DNA of 64,000 bases. It comes from a virus. The position numbers were made by a program, and so were the translations under genes. The stretch lies in IMG/VR virus record IMGVR_UViG_3300006484_000005, positions 1 to 64,000 of that record, one strand, 5' to 3'. The notes beneath the pieces were generated by a model. That model saw only the letters and a list, made by a program, of their open reading frames with translations, made no database searches and was not told where the DNA came from. This document shows positions 59,848 through 64,000 of this stretch, in pieces; the stretch's first letter is position 1, and each line of letters starts with the position of its first letter.

Positions 59848-60879
59848 TTATTGCTTCCAATCTAACGAAGAAAAATTCTCTATCAACCATCCTTGCCAAT
59901 TTACACGCTCATTTAATTGGTCATCCTCCGTCATTTCAACGAAATTACCTATGTTTAGTGATGGTGGTGCATTTTCAACTGCATCATCAACGATGCGCTT
60001 ATCCTCGTCATCTATATTCGGATCTTTTAATGACATTAATTGATAATTAATACCTAATTGGCGTTCAAATTGAATGATTTTAGTATATAATTGATTTTTA
60101 TCTTCATTTTCTTTTGCTTTATGTAACATGTATTCTAAATCAATAGGAATAGAATCCATCAATTCAGGATATAACTTAAATACTTTTTTAGGACCTAATC
60201 CTTGTATTCCAGGAACGTTATCGCCAGAATCCCCTAATAACATTTTGTAATTAATAAAGTTATTTGGATGTACAAAATATTCTTCTAACACATCATCAGC
60301 TCGGTATGTTTTTTTCTTAGTAGGTGAATATATTTCTGTTTTATCTGATACTAATTGTAGGAAATCCTTATCAGCAGACATAATCGTTACTTTATCTGTT
60401 TCTGGATCTGCTTCAAATTTTTTAACTAAATAACCCATCACATCATCGGCTTCGATTTTTGGGATGCAAATCATCGATACTGGTAATTGAGTACAGTATT
60501 CAATTAATCGCCCCATTTGATTAGCCATTGATTCGCTTTCTTCCTTTTTATCGCCAAATACTTTCCAATTAGTTACTTTAATATTAGTACGATTAGCTTT
60601 ATAATCAGAATATAGATACTTTTTATTAGTAGAATTACCTTGTCCATCAAATACTAAAATAACCCTAGTCGGTTGGTATAGCTTAATAGCATAACCAACC
60701 GATTTAAGGAAGCCAACAAGACCACCTACATGGTGGCCGTTGGGGTTTAAGTGCTGAATAATAGCAAATGAGCGGAGAAATGTATTCATTGAATCTACAA
60801 CAAGTACTCTAGCATTCTTTGAATTATTTTTATCTGCGCTTAATTCAGAAAATAATTTATTTAGGAATTCTTTATCCAT
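59848..60879 (-). CDS. FEN-family 5'-3' exonuclease / RNase H (T4 Rnh-like)
   Basis: Two-metal nuclease. RVLVVDSMNTFLRSF (first Asp), VILVFDGQGN, ADDVMGYL, SADKDFLQLV and GDSGDNVPGIQGLGPKK (H3TH) match the family. Length 343 aa. It removes RNA primers and 5' flaps in lagging-strand repair. Confidence 0.9.
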   Translation of the reverse strand: MDKEFLNKLFSELSADKNNSKNARVLVVDSMNTFLRSFAIIQHLNPNGHHVGGLVGFLKSVGYAIKLYQPTRVILVFDGQGNSTNKKYLYSDYKANRTNIKVTNWKVFGDKKEESESMANQMGRLIEYCTQLPVSMICIPKIEADDVMGYLVKKFEADPETDKVTIMSADKDFLQLVSDKTEIYSPTKKKTYRADDVLEEYFVHPNNFINYKMLLGDSGDNVPGIQGLGPKKVFKLYPELMDSIPIDLEYMLHKAKENEDKNQLYTKIIQFERQLGINYQLMSLKDPNIDDEDKRIVDDAVENAPPSLNIGNFVEMTEDDQLNERVNWQGWLIENFSSLDWKQ

Positions 60880-61000
60880 TGTCTTGTTGTTCTATTATTG
60901 ACATAATTTCTCTAGTTAAAGAACCTGCGGTTTTAGTGCCATCAAGACTCCAACGTATAATAGCAGCTTCTATAACACTATATAATTCATCTTTATTCAT
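60872..61000 (-). CDS. Small hypothetical protein, 42 aa
   Basis: Frame MNKDELYSVIEAAIIRWSLD overlaps both the RecA and FEN genes by 8 nt, a pattern of real genes here. Function unknown. Confidence 0.5.
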   Translation of the reverse strand: MNKDELYSVIEAAIIRWSLDGTKTAGSLTREIMSIIEQQDNG

Positions 61001-62099
61001 TATCTAGTTCATCATCAATAGCAATTGTTGGGGCAATATTTTTACCTTCGTCCCACTCACTACTATCTTCAGTAATTTGTAGATCATCTACATCTGTTAG
61101 TCCATTAAACCACTCACGTGCGTGTTCTTTCTTATATTTAGCAATTGCATTTGGTGTATCGCTAATAAAACCATGCGGAGTAACAATAATAGTAGATGCA
61201 GTTGCTACACCACAATCAGCGTGGATCTTATCAATCGCTATTTTAGTACGTTTAGCAAATTCTACTGATTTACCATCTTTAACTGCTTTGATCTTAGACG
61301 TACCTGAATTAGTTACATTTCCATAAGTAATAACAACTGCCGCATCCCAATACATTGTATCTCCACCTTTATTAGTACGTTTAGGTTGTGCCATTGGCAT
61401 CATAGCCGGCTGAACACCCGTTTTATTAATAACGAAGAATGTATTCGTGTATGGATATTTTTCCTTACGTGATAATGGAAATTGCTGATTGATAAAGTTA
61501 CCAAATTGAGTAGCCATCGCACCTGCATTCCACATTGGATTGTTTTTGCCTTGATCTACACTCATTTGACATGGCAGTGACCCAACTGAATCCCATAGAA
61601 ATAATAAATCATATGGTAAACGTCCTTTGGCTTGCTCATTCATGATATCTGAAATGAATGCTGCTACATCTTCAATATGATCAATTGATGATCTATCAAT
61701 GTAAAGGAAAAATCCATCATAATTAATTATTTCACCTGTTTCTTCGTCTGGAATTGCGGTTAATTCCAATCCCATTTTCTGAGCATGAGCAAAATCCCAC
61801 TTCATTTCCGAAATAATGAATACAGGTAATATACCCATTTTCTGAGCTGTAACAGCAGTTTCAATAAGTAATGTTGTTTTACCTGTATCAGAACCTCCAC
61901 GCGCAATCGTAATTTGTCCCATTGGTACACCAGGAATGGAAAGTGCTTCCTTAACTGCTGGAGTGAATGGGATCCATTTTTGTTCTTTAAATTTAGTAGT
62001 CTGATCTAAGTATTTAGATTTCTTAAATGCAGATAAATTAAATTTAGACTTGTCACCCAAAATATGGGTGACAGTCTCTGATGGTGATTTTTTAGCCAT
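60993..62099 (-). CDS. Recombinase UvsX/RecA-like
   Basis: RecA-fold ATPase for strand exchange and recombination-dependent replication. Walker A GGSDTGKT at 68-75, DLLFLWDSVGSLPC Walker B, and NTFFVINKTGVQPAM. Length of 368 aa resembles T4 UvsX (391 aa) and RecA. It overlaps the SSB gene by 1 nt. Confidence 0.92.
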   Translation of the reverse strand: MAKKSPSETVTHILGDKSKFNLSAFKKSKYLDQTTKFKEQKWIPFTPAVKEALSIPGVPMGQITIARGGSDTGKTTLLIETAVTAQKMGILPVFIISEMKWDFAHAQKMGLELTAIPDEETGEIINYDGFFLYIDRSSIDHIEDVAAFISDIMNEQAKGRLPYDLLFLWDSVGSLPCQMSVDQGKNNPMWNAGAMATQFGNFINQQFPLSRKEKYPYTNTFFVINKTGVQPAMMPMAQPKRTNKGGDTMYWDAAVVITYGNVTNSGTSKIKAVKDGKSVEFAKRTKIAIDKIHADCGVATASTIIVTPHGFISDTPNAIAKYKKEHAREWFNGLTDVDDLQITEDSSEWDEGKNIAPTIAIDDELDNE

Positions 62100-62944
62100 T
62101 ATTGAAATAATTCGTCGAATTTATCTGATGAGCTTGTGTTTAAAGAGAACGCTGCTTTTTCTTGCTCTGTTACTTGATTATCATTTACCCAATCTGACTG
62201 AACAGCTGATGGAGTTGTAGGGATTGCTGTTGGAGCAGGAGTAGCTACTGATTGTTCTTCTTCAGCTTCTGGATTTAGCCACTTAGCTAATAATTCCTTA
62301 ATATCATTGTATTCGCGTTTGCGATTAATCGTCATAATATCAGGTTGCTCTTCTAGCCACTTATTAATCTGATTAATATCTTCAGAAATTGGTGACGCTT
62401 TTGGACGAGGGCGTAATGTACAGCTAACTACTTTACGACCAGCAACTTCTGCGGCCACTGCATCGATTTTAAAATCAAATCCTTCTTGGATATCAGTAAA
62501 ATCACCGTAATCTTCATCCGCAGCAAATCCTAGTAATGATTTGTATACTTCCTTACCGAATTCCCATAAACGAACTCCTAAATGCTCTTCGCCACGAACA
62601 ACAACAGGAACAAATACACGCATTTTTGGATCTAACTTCTTAGCTAATGCCCAGTTATCGCGATCTTTTGATTGACGTAATTTTGCTGCAAATTCCATGA
62701 TTGGATCTGCTTCTCCAAAGTTGTTTAGAGCTAATACCGGACCTTTAGCGAACCCATAGTGGAAATATACTTCCTTAAATGGATTTTGCTTATTTGATTT
62801 TGCGGGTACGATGCGAATCGTATAATTGCCTACCTGAGGCTTCCAGAACACTTTCGTGTAGTCGATTTTTTCGTAAGTCTTACCACCACTGTTTTTGGGT
62901 GCGTTAAGATTACCTAATTTTTGCTTTAACAAAGCTAAATCCAT
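62099..62944 (-). CDS. Single-stranded DNA-binding protein (T4 gp32-like)
   Basis: Core VFWKPQVGNYTIRIVPAKSNKQNPFKEVYFHYG is the OB-fold start of gp32-type proteins. Acidic C-terminal tail (SSDKFDELFQ) recruits partners. T4 gp32's zinc module is not evident, since only one Cys is visible. Adjacent to UvsX as in many T4-like phages. Confidence 0.88.
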   Translation of the reverse strand: MDLALLKQKLGNLNAPKNSGGKTYEKIDYTKVFWKPQVGNYTIRIVPAKSNKQNPFKEVYFHYGFAKGPVLALNNFGEADPIMEFAAKLRQSKDRDNWALAKKLDPKMRVFVPVVVRGEEHLGVRLWEFGKEVYKSLLGFAADEDYGDFTDIQEGFDFKIDAVAAEVAGRKVVSCTLRPRPKASPISEDINQINKWLEEQPDIMTINRKREYNDIKELLAKWLNPEAEEEQSVATPAPTAIPTTPSAVQSDWVNDNQVTEQEKAAFSLNTSSSDKFDELFQ

Positions 62945-62980
62945 AATATAACTATTTAAGTTTTAAAAATTGTACTCAGT

Positions 62981-62996
62981 AAATGTAATTGAGAAA
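62981..62996 (-). promoter_or_regulatory. Promoter-like element upstream of SSB
   Basis: Coding strand reads TTTCTCAATTACATTT, a copy of the recurrent motif, 36 nt before the ATG at 62944. Confidence 0.45.
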
Positions 62997-62998
62997 TC

Positions 62999-63433
62999 CT
63001 ACAGATTAATTATTCTGTGGATTTTTGTTTGAATGATATTTAAATCATTACTTTGAATTAATAAGATTGAATTTTTATAATCCAACCAGGTAATACGGAA
63101 ATTAGTATCTAATATACCGTTGTTTAAAGACTTTATTAATGCATTCAATGCATTTATTGTATATAACGTATTTGACTCTTTTTTACGATGTAGCAATATT
63201 GTGTTAGGTAACACTGATTGTTGCTCCATATTAAATGTATCTATATTATAAGTACAGACATATTCTTCAGTCGACAGCGATTCTAATACAAATATTTTAG
63301 AATATAAAATAGTATATTTAGTCGTTAAAGTATTTAGAGTATTGTCTAATTCTTCAGGAGCCGTGAATGTGCAGAATAGCTTATTAGCCATTAAAAATGT
63401 ATTATTAAATAAATCGTAACTTAAGTCCAACAT
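62999..63433 (-). CDS. Hypothetical protein, 144 aa
   Basis: Mixed alpha/beta, starting MLDLSYDLFNNTFLMANKL. Leu- and Ile-rich, with no motif recognised. It lies between a polymerase-like gene and SSB, so a replication role is possible. Confidence 0.55.
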   Translation of the reverse strand: MLDLSYDLFNNTFLMANKLFCTFTAPEELDNTLNTLTTKYTILYSKIFVLESLSTEEYVCTYNIDTFNMEQQSVLPNTILLHRKKESNTLYTINALNALIKSLNNGILDTNFRITWLDYKNSILLIQSNDLNIIQTKIHRIINL

Positions 63434-63444
63434 AAATATACGGT

Positions 63445-64000
63445 TTATTTTATTTCTGCGTAATTGTGTCCAGTTTTCGTGGAGTAATTAAATTTTAGTA
63501 GCGAAGTTATGCTATCTAATAAATTTTCCGACGAGTCGTAATCAAGTAATATAGAATCGTATGTGTATAATATAATTTTAGTTTTCTTATCTTTGAGTAA
63601 ATTTACTATTGCGGAAAATTGCACTACATTAAATACGGTTTCTGTATTTTGCACAATATAATTAAGTAACTTTTGTGGTGTTGGGTTTTCAATCATTTCT
63701 TTAGTGAAACGTTTACCGAATTGTGTACCAATCACACCATTATCACTCCACAATCGATTTGTATAATCATTTACTTGTTTAAAGAATGGCTTATCTTGGA
63801 AGTCCTTTCTAACACCACCATATAATTGCTGAAATACTAATTCCTTAATTGTTTCGGGTGTTGATCCAGGAAATTGGAGCGATAATTGTTCGTATATATT
63901 TCCTGTAAATTCATACCCAGCTAATTTAGCTATAATAGTTGGGTGATATGCTTTAAAATCAATTTCAACTAATGTATCGTTTTCAGGAATAAAGGCAGCA
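63445..64000 (-). CDS. Family A DNA polymerase-like palm fragment, N-terminally truncated by window
   Basis: The frame is open from the right edge to the stop at 63445. Near the edge it reads TLVEIDFKAYHPTIIAKLAGY, like polymerase motif A (DxSxIELR). Further on, KIILYTYDSILLDYD resembles motif C (VHDE), here YD-S. A family A-type palm is likely, but the catalytic acids are not fully canonical. It may be a primase-polymerase, repair enzyme or divergent polymerase. Confidence 0.5.
   Translation of the reverse strand, partial: AAFIPENDTLVEIDFKAYHPTIIAKLAGYEFTGNIYEQLSLQFPGSTPETIKELVFQQLYGGVRKDFQDKPFFKQVNDYTNRLWSDNGVIGTQFGKRFTKEMIENPTPQKLLNYIVQNTETVFNVVQFSAIVNLLKDKKTKIILYTYDSILLDYDSSENLLDSITSLLKFNYSTKTGHNYAEIK

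Noticed and set aside
1-64000. CRISPR arrays, insertion sequences or integrase genes
   Set aside because: No regularly spaced repeats, transposase signatures or attachment sites were seen.

Overview
The window looks like a 64 kb piece of a large AT-rich tailed-phage genome with a T4-like replication core. Almost every gene lies on the minus strand, with start/stop overlaps of 1-35 nt and very little intergenic DNA. Recognisable replication genes are the family B DNA polymerase, sliding clamp, both clamp-loader subunits, DnaB/gp41-type helicase, UvsX/RecA recombinase, gp32-type ssDNA-binding protein and a FEN/RNase H nuclease. A Bacteroidetes (probably flavobacterial) host is inferred: exported proteins carry Bacteroidetes-style signal peptides ending in ...AQ, starts lack Shine-Dalgarno sequences and instead sit behind A/T-rich leaders (often AAAAGTTATG), and a DUF4494-like protein is present. 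No capsid, tail or terminase genes were recognised.

Layout: 1-4.3 kb, truncated hypoxanthine phosphoribosyltransferase and small proteins. 4.3-13.9 kb, first glycan island (six to eight glycosyltransferases, UDP-galactopyranose mutase, an RmlD-like reductase, a methyltransferase). 13.9-24.4 kb, replication block (Cas4/RecB-like nuclease, gp62, gp44, clamp, PolB) with a tRNA/structured-RNA cluster and a phage groEL-groES pair inside it. 24.4-31.2 kb, second glycan island. 31.1-32.4 kb, MazG-like protein and FolE. 32.8-41.6 kb, exported, membrane and lysis proteins, with a GH19 endolysin, holin candidates, CsgG-like and cohesin-like proteins. 42.9-44.0 kb, seven tRNAs interleaved with compact structured RNAs. 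44.0-50.9 kb, secreted nuclease, SGNH hydrolase, thymidylate synthase, and a bilin cassette (heme oxygenase plus ferredoxin-dependent bilin reductase). 51.0-55.4 kb, QueE, QueC, QueD and a DpdA-like transglycosylase. 55.4-63 kb, class Ia ribonucleotide reductase, thioredoxin, helicase, nuclease, RecA and SSB. 63.4-64.0 kb, a truncated protein resembling a family A polymerase palm.

Three systems stand out. First, heme oxygenase and bilin reductase overlap by 35 nt and lie directly upstream of thyA, so the phage could convert heme to biliverdin and then to a reduced bilin. Second, FolE, QueD, QueE, QueC and the DpdA-like protein form a complete route from GTP to preQ0 and its insertion into DNA, with atypical metal-site residues in QueC, QueD and QueE. 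Third, compact RNAs closed by 9-10 bp stems sit between tRNA genes and match no class I can name. A 16-nt promoter-like motif, TTTCYTNATTAYATTT on the coding strand, recurs about 14 times, often next to terminator-like hairpins.
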